Part shown: positions 1-10,039 of the stretch, in pieces
How the letters are laid out: every line of letters starts with the position of its first letter
Numbering within the stretch: position 1 is the stretch's first letter
NCBI GenBank assembly: GCA_037951105.1
Contig: JBAMJV010003291.1
Coordinates: 67,001 to 131,000, forward strand
Origin: Echinarachnius parma
Lineage: Eukaryota; Echinodermata; Echinoidea; Clypeasteroida; Echinarachniidae
DNA: 64,000 nt
Direction of reading: 5' to 3'
Notes under the pieces: generated by a model
Seen by the model: the letters and a program-made list of their open reading frames with translations, nothing else
Told to the model about the DNA's origin: nothing
The model's database searches: none
Program-made: the position numbers and the translations under genes

Positions 1-178
1 TGGAGAAGGATTCGTTCACTTTTATAACTTGAGTCCATCCTTCAAAATATGAGCTGAGCAGCTGGAGGGCCAGACCATCTATGCCGTATGACTGCATGAG
101 CCTCTCCAAGGCAGATTTGTGATTGATAGTGTCAAATGCTGATGAGTAGTCTAAAAGGACAACAATAGCTTCGAAGCC
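1..178 (-). mobile_element. LINE reverse transcriptase fragment (motif A part), runs off the window
   Basis: Read on the minus strand this gives an open stretch with VVLLDYSSAFDTINH, the first catalytic aspartate block of a non-LTR retrotransposon reverse transcriptase, followed by an ALERLMQSYGIDG region. It continues the fragment at 480-880 after removal of an inserted repeat, and it leaves the window at base 1. It resembles the CR1/L2/Jockey type, remembered from family features. Confidence 0.8.
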
Positions 179-479
179 TTTTGTCGAAGCTGAAAAATCT
201 TTGATACATATGTCGAACATGATTAAAGAATAGTACCCCATTATTTGTGCTTATTAATGGCTCTAGCCACCAAAAACCAATAATATTCATAAATATGCAA
301 ATTAGGGCAGTCATCTTGGATATCAGGGTGTTGCCCATATGGCAAATGCAAATGAGCGCCGAAAATGCGGTATTCAATGTAACTATGTAAATTACTACAT
401 CATTGCATCAGTTTTTAATAACATAGGGGCTCATTAAACCTCATGTTTCCTCACATAAAACACATGTTAAGATACAACT
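179..479. mobile_element. short interspersed insertion inside the LINE
   Basis: About 300 bases interrupt the reverse transcriptase reading frame between DK and GFEAIVV. The insert has near-matching flanks, cttttgtcga at the left and cttta-tcga at the right, which suggests a 9-10 bp target duplication. Most of it is repeated at 1715-1925, including gaacatgattaaa, aatgcggtattcaatg and cctcatgtttcctcac. No coding capacity. Confidence 0.65.
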
Positions 480-880
480 TTATCGATTGCAAGAAGGAGG
501 TCGTTGCAGACTCGAACAAGTGCAGTTTCCGTACAGTGAAATTTACGATAAGCTGATTGCATTTCTGGCAGGAGTCCATGTTGTTCAAGATAAGTTCGCA
601 GTTGGACAGAGACAATTTTCTCGAGAACCTTTCCGAGAAACGAGATGTTTGCAATCGGCCTATAGTTCGATAGAATATTGCGATCAAGGTGAGGTTTCTT
701 CAGCACAGGAATCACGTGCGATAACTTGAAGGATTCTGGAAAAGAGCCCGATGACAGTGATAAGTTCATAATATGCGTGATTGTAGGAAGAAGTTCGTCG
801 AGACAAGCCTTTAGGAGCCAGGTCGGAATGGGGTCGAGGTTGCATGACTTTGATATACACTGCCCGATTACTCTCCTCAC
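480..880 (-). mobile_element. LINE reverse transcriptase fragment (fingers/palm N-terminal part)
   Basis: An open minus-strand stretch of about 134 codons contains NLDPIPTWLLKACLDELLP, then VIPVLKKP, NYRPIANISFLGKVLEKIV and SAYRKFHCTETALVRVCNDL. These are the conserved blocks upstream of motif A in non-LTR reverse transcriptases of the CR1/L2 type. The frame breaks at about 480, where a short repeat has been inserted, and resumes at 178. The 5' side ends abruptly at 881, where the 3' tail of a second LINE abuts it. It is a dead, truncated copy. Confidence 0.85.
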
Positions 881-881
881 C

Positions 882-1262
882 CTTCTTCTTCTTCCAATTT
901 AAGTACAGACCGCCGTTGGCGTATTATCGTACTATATCGCGCGCTAGGCTCATCGGAGCCTAACCTGCGCCACCTCCTTCTTGAATATATCTAAGGAGGT
1001 GCTACCAACTATCTCTGATGGCAGGGCATTCCACAGCCTAGTTGCATCAGGAAAAAATGACTTTTGGTAGACTTGGTTTCTTGCGTAGGGTATTTGAAAC
1101 TTGTCCGGATTTCCACGGGTTGAAGGGCCAGTGGTTTGTATGAAGTAGGTGTTTGGTGGAATGTCTATCAAGTTGTGGACTATGCTGTATACCATACAGA
1201 CTTTTTGTTGAGCCCTTCTCTCCTCTAGTGAGGTCCACTTGATATATAAGATCGGGATGATC
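882..1262 (-). mobile_element. LINE 3' end: C-terminal ORF2 fragment and GAA-type tail
   Basis: The minus strand encodes a fragment with WTSLEERRAQQKVCMVY, IPPNTYF and SFFPDATRLWNALPSEIV, the typical C-terminal region of CR1/L2-like ORF2 proteins, ending at a TGA at 952-950. A short 3' UTR follows and ends in a GGAAGAAGAAGAAGG tail at 894-881. The tail abuts a different LINE fragment, so this copy probably inserted into that element. It is 5'-truncated, as usual for LINEs. Confidence 0.82.
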
Positions 1263-1469
1263 TTTTTTTTAACTTTCAATCATTGGAATAAGCAACTAGA
1301 ATACTGGACTCACAATTTAGTTTGGTTTTAACAGTAAAACATAATACATTTATTAAATAAAAGCGATCAAATGGACTAATAACATTCTCTCATTACAAAA
1401 GCCAAAGGCGGCCATCTTGGATTTATATGGGTTGCTGGTGTTGGTGATATGTTGAATTAAGTATCATAA

Positions 1470-1930
1470 ATGGACTCGTTGCCCCCCAACCTCCCCCCCC
1501 CCCCCCCCCCAAAAAAAAAAAACAACAAACAAACAAACAAACAAACAAACAAAACAAAAAACAAAACCTTGGAAAAGTGGTATTACTTGTCATTTTTACA
1601 TTTAGGGTTCACAATATATACGATTTTACTTAATTTCTGGGAATATGCAAATTAGGTGAAAAACCTCATTATGCTAATTATATGCATTGCTGATTGTTGC
1701 CAAGGTGGCAACAAAGCTGACAAAACTTTGATACTTATGTCGAACATGATTAAAAAATAGTACCCCATACTTTTTGCTTATTAATGGCTCTAGCCACCAT
1801 GCAAATGAGCGTCGAAAATGCGGTATTCAATGTAACTATGTAAATTACTACATCATTGCATCAGTTTTGAATAACATATAGGGGCTCATTAAACCTCATG
1901 TTTCCTCACATAAAACACATGTTTAAAAAT
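1470..1930. repeat. C/A simple tract and second copy of the short interspersed repeat
   Basis: Bases about 1483-1565 are a poly-C run passing into an A-rich (AAAC)n tract. Bases 1715-1925 are a second copy of the repeat that splits the LINE at 179-479, lacking an internal segment of about 80 bases present there. No coding signal. Confidence 0.6.
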
Positions 1931-1999
1931 ATTTTAAATAATAATAACCAGATTTGTTTCAAATGTCATGGTTTCTTTAATTATCATGTTAACATACAA

Positions 2000-3690
2000 T
2001 CGCCACCAACTTCACCATCATCATCATCATCTCCACCATACTCCTCCTCATCATCACCTCATCATAATCATTATTATTATCATTACCATAACCATACTCA
2101 TCTTCATCATCATCATCATCACCATCATCATCAGCAGCAGCAGCATCTTTATCATCACAATCTTCATCATGTTCATCATCATCATCATCTCCACCATACT
2201 CCTCCTCATCATCACCTCCTCATAATCATTATTATTATCATTACCATAACCATAATCATCTTCATCATCATCATCATCATCATCATCTCCACCATACTCC
2301 TCATCATCATCACCTCATCATAATCATTATTACTATCATTACCATAACCACAATCATCTTCATCATCATCATCATCACCATCATCATCAGCAGCAGCAGC
2401 ATCTTTATCATCACAATCTTCATCATGTTCATCATCATCATCATCTCCACCATACTCCTCCTCATCATCACCTCATCATAATCATTATTATTATCATTAC
2501 CATAACCATAATCATCTTCATCATCATCACCATCATCATCAGCAGCAGCAGCATCTTTATCATCACAATCTTCATCATGTTCATCATCATCATCATCTCC
2601 ACCATACTCCTCCTCATCATCACCTCATCATAATCATTATTATTATCATTACCATAACCATAATCATCTTCATCATCATCATCATCACCATCATCATCAG
2701 CAGCAGCAGCAGCATCTTTATCATCACAATCTTCATCATGTTCATCATCATCATCATCTCCACCATACTCCTCCTCATCATCACCTCATCATAATAATTA
2801 TTATTATCATTACCATAACCATAATCATCTTCATCATCATCATCATCACCATCATCATCAGCAGCAGCAGCATCTTTATCATCACAATCTTCATCATCCT
2901 CATCATCATCATCATCATCCTCACCATCCTCATGATTATTATCATCATTACAATTATCATCATTATCATCATTATCATCATCACCATAATCTTCACCACC
3001 ATAATCATCACCATCATAGTCGCCGTCACCATCCTCATCATCATCATCAGCAGCAGCAACATCTTTGTTATCATCACAATCTCATCATCAACCTCATTAT
3101 CATCATCTCCACTATTAATACTCCTCCTCATCATCACACCTCATCATAATCATCATTATTATTATCATTACCATAACCATAATCATTTTCATCATTATCA
3201 TCATCATCACTATCATCAGCAGCAGCAGCAGCATCTTTATCATCACAATTCTCATCATGTTCATCATCATCATCATCATCTCCACCATACTCCCCCTCAT
3301 CATCACCTCATCATAATCATTATTATTATCATTACCATAACCATTATCATCCTCATCATCATCATCATCACCATCATCATCGGCAGCAGCATCTTCGTTA
3401 TCATCACAATCTTCATCATCCTCATCATCCTCACCATCCTCATGATTATTATCATCATTACCATTATCATCATTATCATCATCACCATAATCTTCACCAC
3501 TATAATCATCACCATCATAGTCGCCGTCACCATCCTCATCATCATCATCAGCAGCAGCAGCAGCATCTTTGCTATCATCACAATCTTCATCATCACCATC
3601 GTCGTTGTCGTCATCATCATCATCATCGTCGTCGTCATCATCATCAAGATCATAATCAGCAGCAGCAACAACATCATCATTATCATCTTA
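2000..3690. repeat. long ATC/CAT repeat with higher-order units
   Basis: About 1.7 kb built from ATC-type triplets. Higher-order units of about 150-165 bp each contain a (CAG)3-5 block, then ATCTTTATCATCACAATC, then CTCCACCATACTCC, then a TTATTATTATCATTACC block. The CAG blocks occur near 2131, 2391, 2540, 2698, 2862, 3047, 3218, 3385 and 3550. The array is open in several frames on both strands only because stop codons are rare in this composition; the products are homopolymer-like and not credible proteins. Confidence 0.9.
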
Positions 3691-3699
3691 ATTTATAAA

Positions 3700-5590
3700 G
3701 TATCTAAAAGCCAATAACCGAAAACATTTGTTTTGTTTCTGTTAATTCTGTATGTCATATTGAAAAGACATATTATGACTTTATTAACTATAGCATGATG
3801 GACACATTTTTATCACAAATCAAACAATATTCACATTAATAAAAGACAATGCATGTTAATTTCACATTAATTTTCAATGAACAGCTCAATCGTCTGCATG
3901 TATGTAGAAATATCAAATATGGATTCGTACAAATCAAGTAATTTACATGTAAGGTAACAAAATAGTTCATTCTTTTAAACATTTTCACAAAATAATGATT
4001 CAATTATATCGGTATTTACAAATACACAAGTGCCGTTGGAAAAAAGCACATCAAACCAATAAAATATTGTGCTTTTAAAGAGCAAAATAAAACAATCTAA
4101 AAAATAAATCGGTTTAAGTTAATTTGTCGCATCAAATTGTTGTATTAAAATATAATTTACAATAGCGATAAGCTAGATATGTCGCAAATAACTATATCAA
4201 AATAGTACCTAAATAAATAAGCGTGTTCGATGTTTGAACCGTATTAGCTCTAATTAATATAATGATATAAATCTCTAAAAAGAAATAAACTATTTATGTA
4301 TTGTCAAATGCTCCATTTCAAATGCAAAGTGACACACATACAAAATAAACACATTGTACCGAATACAATGTTTGATATTAAATTACGAAAAAGATAAAAG
4401 ACAACAACGCTGCATTGGTAGCATGAAAACAAATAATTTTGAAAGACATTAATTTCAAACCAAATCAAATAAACGGATAGTTCCATTTAATTCGAATCTT
4501 CAATAAACAAAAAACAAAACGGATATTTTTCAAAGAATACAACAAATGCAAAGAAGAGATATGGGTATTCACCATTTAAATAAAAAATGTAAACATAATA
4601 CAATATTGCAAGTCGATTTTTTCTATATAGTTTGGCCAAAAGGCCATAATGAAAAATATACTATTTCCTGAAAAGGAAATATCCAAGAAGAAAATTAGAA
4701 AATCGCATAATCACACAAAAAAAGCACCGTGACATATTTACACATTGTTCATGGCAATAAACAAATTTATTTCATATGTACACAATTCATTATGTAAATC
4801 TAAATACAAAACTATACAATCAGCTTACTCTAAGCTTGTAGAAAAAATGCTTGAAAAATTCAATATCTAATCACAGTTTACTATTAAAAACATGAAGTAT
4901 AAAATGACATAGCAACACTAGAGTAACATATTGTAAAAAAACAACATAATAGCTTTGTTAGGTAAGAAAGTATTTCAAGTATAAATATAAAAGAATATAA
5001 ATAAATATAGCTCTATCTACACCCTCGTGTCCACATGTATAACTTTTATCGTACGACATTTAGTAAGTAATACTACAGTTCACCATATGAGTTCTGAAAT
5101 GGAGGATCCGGGTATTATGCAAGCGGGAATGAGCTATCGCTGCTTGGACGTGAATGCTCCTCAGGTAGTGGCAAATCTGCACGTTGTGCGCTGACTGATT
5201 GTGAGTGTTTATCCGATCACGGATTGCATTAAGTCCGCCCACCGCACACTACATCTACACGATCCGTGTGATCCGAGGAACGATAACGTATCTGAACTAT
5301 GATAACCGCTTTTAATACACACGTCGAGCTTTAAGTTCGGATACGCGGATGTTCGGATCAGGATGTTCAGGATCGGATCGTGGTGTCTGCGATGGGATCT
5401 ATCATTGTTTAGGGAGTACACCATGATCCATGAAATGCAATAACAATGTTGATGTAACACGCTTTATATAGAGATAAAATCATACGGGTTGTATAAATAT
5501 AAATCACAAATTATAAATTATAATCAGGTGAATGTTAACGAACGTCGGATTATCTGTTTGTAATCCTGAAATAGCTCGTAGTAATCTATA
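3700..5590. other. AT-rich sequence with no recognised feature
   Basis: This lies downstream of the synaptotagmin stop. Open frames are short and unremarkable. Bases 5200-5420 are rich in ggatc/gatcc-type words with no clear period. No gene, RNA or transposon end was recognised. Confidence 0.5.
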
Positions 5591-5591
5591 A

Positions 5592-6345
5592 ATTAAAGGG
5601 AGCGAGTAATTTTGATAACATGTACACAAACTGACAGAGGGTCGAAAAGGGTGTATTTGTGTGACCTGATATGTCCACTGAGTGATGTGTAAGAAATCCA
5701 TAGAAAACGAATGTCATACTACCGAGCAATGAGCGAAATGCAAATAAATGTTTGTTATTCGTTGCAATTACTTTGTACATAGTTAAAAATCTCCCATGCA
5801 GACTATCAAACCAAATCACTTTAATCATACTTTTTTGGTATAGAGTGATGAAGTGTGATGTCATCTATGACGTCACAAACACCTTTTTTTTTTAGAATTT
5901 TCAAATTTGAACTTCATTTTCAGAAAGAGCATACAAAATAATGTCTAAATACTGAAAATCAATTGAATAGGTTACGTATTGGCTGAGATATGCCCATCCG
6001 AATGATTTTTTTTTCCAATGGGCAATCAGTGTTATAGTGCACTGGTTCATAACTTTATGAACCAGTGCACTATAACACTGATTGCCCATTGAAGTAAAAT
6101 TAATTTGGATGGGCATATCTCAGCCAATACTTAACATATTCAATTGGTTTTCGGTATTTAGACATTATTTTTCATGCTCTTTATGAAAATGAAGTTCAAA
6201 TTTGAAAATTCTAAAAAAAGATTTGTATGACGTCATGGCTTCTGTACTCTATAACGAACGAGAAATTCGGAAAACCAAAACCAGTAACGTGCTTCAATTA
6301 TTTTGTAATACGCATACAAACAGAAATGTGATAACGTTTTAAACG
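5592..6345. mobile_element. TTAA-flanked MITE (family 1), split by a hairpin MITE
   Basis: Starts TTAAAGGGAGCGAGTAA and matches the family that recurs at 6359, 18276, 28438, 39945, 42758, 55416 and 60351. The shared core includes gatatgtccac, gagcaatgagc and actttgtacatag. At 5841-6251 it is interrupted by a hairpin element, after which family sequence resumes (gaaattcggaaaacc). The right end is lost near the next copy. Confidence 0.6.
5841..6251. mobile_element. 411-bp hairpin MITE with TA flanks (copy 1)
   Basis: Almost the whole element is an inverted repeat centred near 6050. The left arm tatgacgtcac...gaattttcaaatttgaactt is mirrored by aagttcaaatttgaaaattc...gtatgacgtca. The centre is gcactggttcataactttatgaaccagtgc. 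The ends are TA|GAGT...ACTC|TA, which suggests a TA target duplication as made by Tc1/mariner transposases. It is inserted in another MITE. Confidence 0.85.
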
Positions 6346-6358
6346 GTAACGTTTTAAT

Positions 6359-6731
6359 TTTAAAGGATCTAGTAACTTTGTTGACAAGTGCAAAAAGTGA
6401 TGAGTAATTAATAAAATGTGTATTGGTGTCATCGTATATATGTCCACAAAGTAATGCGTGAATATTCCATGTTAATTGGATGGTTTTGGCTGAGAAATGA
6501 GCAATAATGCAAAGTGATATTCACTTTAAACGCATTGCACTTACTTTGTACATGGCTTCCGTAGATACTTTAATCGTAAATATCTTTCGAACGAAATGGA
6601 AATTTGAAGAAAAAAAAAGAAACCTATTCCGTGCTGTTATTGTTAATATGAATATGAATATGATAATGAGAGAACCACTAGAGTTCCAAGTAAGTTTTGA
6701 GGATTTGGCCAATGTTACTAAGTCCCTTTAA
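6359..6731. mobile_element. TTAA-flanked MITE (family 1), about 373 bp
   Basis: Left end TTTAAAGGATCTAGTAACTT; right end ATGTTACTAAGTCCCTTTAA. The terminal repeats are imperfect. The interior carries the family words gatatgtccac-like, gagcaataatgcaaagtga and actttgtacatgg. Its short reading frames are fortuitous. Confidence 0.8.
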
Positions 6732-6734
6732 CTC

Positions 6735-7818
6735 TATTAAAAAAAAACATATATCGTTCAGAAATAGTAGCTGATAAAGAATACTAATGAACAGTTATCG
6801 TAGTGTTTATCATTTAAATTTGTTCCGGTAAGCTACTGACTTTGTGCATGCATTAATCTTCCTGCCTGTTTTTTAATTACACTTTTTGTCATGATATTGC
6901 ACGCATTCCGTGCAATTATGGGTCTAGTTAATTGTTGTATTGTGTTGTTAAATTTTACTTAAATACAGATCTATATTTTGGTGTGAAAATATTCTCGACA
7001 TCAACATCCCATGTGCATTAATAAATGAAATGTCTTTTAATGAAAATAACAATTGGTAGTTATACTACTGCCTAAATTCCGATTATTTTGGTTGCTTCTT
7101 CAAAGTGTAGCAACAGTATACGTTTTAATTCTAACAATCGAATATGTAGGAATAATTTGAATTTTAAATGGACATAAACGTGAATTGTTATATTGAATGA
7201 TGCAACGATACAAATGTGTATGTAGTCTTCAAAGTTTACATGAATGCAACAAGTTTTGTTTCCTTCAATACTCTTTAAATTGAATATTAGATGAGAATGT
7301 AAACGTGTTCCAAAGATTTGGTTTCGTGTATAATGTTATATATTTAAAATGTTTGATGGAAATGAAAAAAAACTGAACTGATATAAAAAAAAAAAAAACA
7401 ATGATTATTGATTATGAATCTGTATTTTTTTGTTTTGCTTGTTAAGTTTGATTTTTGTTAACGCTTGGAATCGCAAACGTGTTCTATGGAAATAAAAGCA
7501 GAATGCCACGTTGATAAAGAAACGCCTCTTCCCCTCTCACATTGCCAAGATGGCGGCAGTATGACGTCATCCACAGTAATCCAGTGTTTTGAAGAGCATG
7601 GTGGGCGTGGCTTGAGTCATTTCCATGGTAACGTAAGTGTTTCATAAAGAAACAAGTTGTGCTCGAATTTCGAGAAATCGTCCAATTCCTCAATCGTCTG
7701 TATGAATATGAGTGAAACAAAACACAATGATATGGTTAATTCAAATGATAATACAAGTTGTTGATAATAAGCATGTAATTTGGGGTAAATATCATATTCA
7801 GTAAATAAACGACTAACA
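6735..7818. other. AT-rich sequence with no recognised feature
   Basis: No gene or repeat boundary was recognised. Bases 7540-7640 contain tgccaagatggcggc and gacgtcat, a GC-richer island like those in other repeats of this window, but no second copy was found. Confidence 0.4.
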
Positions 7819-7819
7819 A

Positions 7820-8210
7820 TAGAGTACAGATTGAAGCCATGATGTCATAAAAACACTTTTTTTAGAATTTTCAAATTTGGACTTCCTTTTCAGAAAGAGC
7901 ATAACAAATAATGTCCAAATACCGAAAATCAAAGGAATAGGTTACGTATTGGCTGAGATATGCCCATCCGAATGAATTTTACTTCAATGGGCAATCAGTG
8001 TTATAGTGCACTGGTTTATAAATTTATGAACCAGTGCACTATAACACTGATTGCACATTGACAACAAAAATCATTCGGATGGGCATATCTCAGCCAATAC
8101 GTAACCTATTCCTTTGATTTTCGGTATTTGGACATTATTTGTTATGCTCTTTCTGAAAATGAAGTCCAAATTTGACATCATTTATGACAATATCACACTT
8201 CACCGCTCTA
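7820..8210. mobile_element. hairpin MITE with TA flanks (copy 2)
   Basis: Second copy of the element at 5841-6251. It has the same arms (gaattttcaaatttggactt; gatatgcccatccgaatg) and the same central palindrome with cagtgttatagtgcactgg. Ends are TA|GAGT and GCTC|TA. The right arm has lost a short piece next to its outer end. Confidence 0.83.
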
Positions 8211-8418
8211 TGATAACGGTCGCAATTCATCAAGAGCGACATCTTGTGTCAGGGTGGCATCCAATCAATATGCACCTGATGCAATGATTTAATAACGTAA
8301 TCGCAGATAACACATTTGTTTAATATTAATGCAGGATATTATTTTACGCTACTGACTGACAACCCTATAATGATTAAAGATCGCATTCATAAAGAGCACC
8401 ATCTTGATACTTTGAACC

Positions 8419-8539
8419 ATGGGCTTCGATCTGTAATGTATTGGTACCTATTCATCAGGGGGGGGGGGGGGGGGGTGATCTAATTATTCACCCCCCCCCC
8501 CCCTGATGACTAGGTATTACGTAAGGATCGACACCTATG
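8419..8539. mobile_element. small poly-G/poly-C MITE (copy 1)
   Basis: Inverted repeat of about 120 bases: catgggcttcgatc at the left, gatcgacacctatg at the right, and inner arms cctattcatcagg / cctgatgactagg around a G17 run, an AT spacer and a C14 run. It is closely related to 45700-45820. The flanks ctttgaac / ccttgaag agree at 6 of 8 positions, compatible with an eroded 8-bp hAT target duplication. Confidence 0.7.
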
Positions 8540-8905
8540 CCTTGAAGGCCACACCTCATCATCTTCACCGTGAGAGTAGACAGTTCGGCGGGGCAGGGTT
8601 TATGGGGCCCTTTTGATGCCATTTTGTAAAAACCCAAGTTTGATAACTGTTTCTTTAAACTCAGGAGTGAGGGGGCTTGGACTACACTTTGTGGGAGTTT
8701 TGTTTCCATATGTGTCATAGTGGACGCCACGTCCACTATGCTGCAAAGATCCAATGAAGTTCTTGTAGAGAACTGATTTATGATAATACAGACAATTATG
8801 ATTTTACGCTATACTGACTTAGCAAATACATTCAATGTAACTCCAAATTAATGACTTACGATCGCTTTCATTAAGAGCGCCATCTCTTGTTGCGCTGGCG
8901 CTCTG

Positions 8906-9116
8906 TCAATCTACGCTCTGCTGCGAAGACCCCATGCAGTTCTTGAGACCCGCCGACAGGCTGGCCATGGAGAGCGCTGGCGTGGATTCCTGCAGCTGAT
9001 ACCATTGGGAGATGGGTTTGCGGGGGTTGGTAAGCATGTCCGCCCAGTGCGTCGCGCCCTGCGCCGGGGCGTTGGGCCCGACCTCGCACACACCGATCAG
9101 TTCGCTGTGACCAACC
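8906..9116 (-). CDS. SYT: synaptotagmin last coding exon: C-terminal C2B and stop
   Basis: A 211-base exon, phase 2 in, ending with TGA at 8908-8906. The acceptor has a strong pyrimidine tract (TTCCTATTCTACCTCTGCAG|G). It encodes 69 residues beginning VGHSELIGVCEVGPNAP, then THWADMLTNPRKPISQWYQL, the usual C2B end with the final helix and the WHXL-like motif (here WYQL), then a 27-residue tail of low similarity. The position of the last C2B calcium ligand in Syt1 is glutamate here (HSE), as remembered for the vertebrate Syt3/6/9/10 group. No clear polyadenylation signal was identified just downstream, so the 3' UTR end is unknown. Confidence 0.94.
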
Positions 9117-9305
9117 CTGCAGAGGTAGAATAGGAACAAGAACAATGTCGATAATATAATTAGGTGTTATTAATTGTAATGATGTTTCCATGAAGCTAAT
9201 ATCACTGCATAAATAATAAATGAAACAAAATAAACAACTAATATTATTTATCTGTACAAGCATTCCGTGCTGCTCACCACTGTTCATATGTATCTATAGG
9301 TCCTA

Positions 9306-9448
9306 TTAAAGGTAGTTCGGATTCGTAGATCAGAAGCACGGTGCCATCCTGCGAGCGCCTTGCACACGGTGCGGTGACTCAGTATAGTATGCAGAGCGCA
9401 AAAACTAGCCTTATTCTAAAATGGCGACCCAAGGTATAGCATCAACAC
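9306..9448. repeat. fragment related to the ends of the 28830-31437 element
   Basis: TTAAAGGTAGTTCGGATTCG followed by agatcagaagcacggtgcc and a segment ending cctt..aaaatggcgacc. It resembles the left end (28830 onward) and the right end (about 31350-31400) of the large TTAA-bounded element. Internally deleted copy. Confidence 0.5.
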
Positions 9449-9666
9449 CATCGATATACACACTGGATATAGCACGCTGCACACTGCCGAATGCGCGACA
9501 TTGAAGCCGCCGCAAATATATAAAAGTACACCCAATACAAAAAGGTGCTCCATTCACTCGCGTAAATCGATTTACGCGAGAGAATAGAGCACTTTTGCAT
9601 TGGGTGCACTGTCGCTGGCTTCATGAAGAGGGCGCTGTTGCTATATCCAGTATTTTTATATCGATG
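9449..9666. mobile_element. 218-bp palindromic MITE
   Basis: Ends CATCGATATACACACTGGAT and a matching ATCCAGTATTTTTATATCGATG. The inner arms cacccaatacaaaaaggtgc / gcacttttgcattgggtg meet at the perfect centre ctcgcgtaaatcgatttacgcgag. No coding capacity. Confidence 0.75.
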
Positions 9667-9705
9667 ATCAATACGCATATACGACAATCATAAACCCAGT
9701 CAAGG

Positions 9706-9872
9706 CCATAGGAGGGGGCTTAGCAAGGCCTTGCTGCAGGAACGACTTAACGCGAGGGGGAGACTATCCTCGAGCCACTTATTTATGTGTGATAGTCGCT
9801 CTCTCCAGTCGTTCCTGCATTCTATAACGCGCATTCAACTCAGCACAGACGAGAAGCCTTGTCAAAAGGCTA
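9706..9872. repeat. dispersed foldback repeat (copy 1)
   Basis: Contains tgcaggaacgacttaacgcg, mirrored by ccagtcgttcctgca, then cattcaactcagcacagacg and gccttgtcaaaagg. It shares order and sequence with 25208-25390, so it is a dispersed element with short subterminal inverted repeats. Confidence 0.65.
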
Positions 9873-9924
9873 GGTACCACAATCATGGTCACAATGGCCC
9901 GAATTCTCATTCTCATCTAGGACA

Positions 9925-10036
9925 TTGGGTGATTTCAAGTATGGTGTTTAAGGCCGGTGTTAGTGTTTATTACACACAAACACCAGTTTGATAAACACTA
10001 ACACCAGCCCTAAACACCATACTTGAAATCACCCAA
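9925..10036. mobile_element. 112-bp hairpin element (copy 1)
   Basis: A near-perfect hairpin: ttgggtgatttcaagtatgg at the left and ccatacttgaaatcacccaa at the right. Arms are about 48 bases and the loop contains cacacaaacaccag. Two further copies lie at 13892-14118. Size and structure fit a MITE; such hairpins may also be processed to small RNAs. Confidence 0.82.
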
Positions 10037-10039
10037 TTA

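Noticed and set aside
2932-3717. 261-codon plus-strand frame and long minus-strand frames through the triplet repeat
   Set aside because: Composed of Ile/Ser/His or Met/Asp homopolymer-like runs in all frames; openness is a by-product of ATC triplets.
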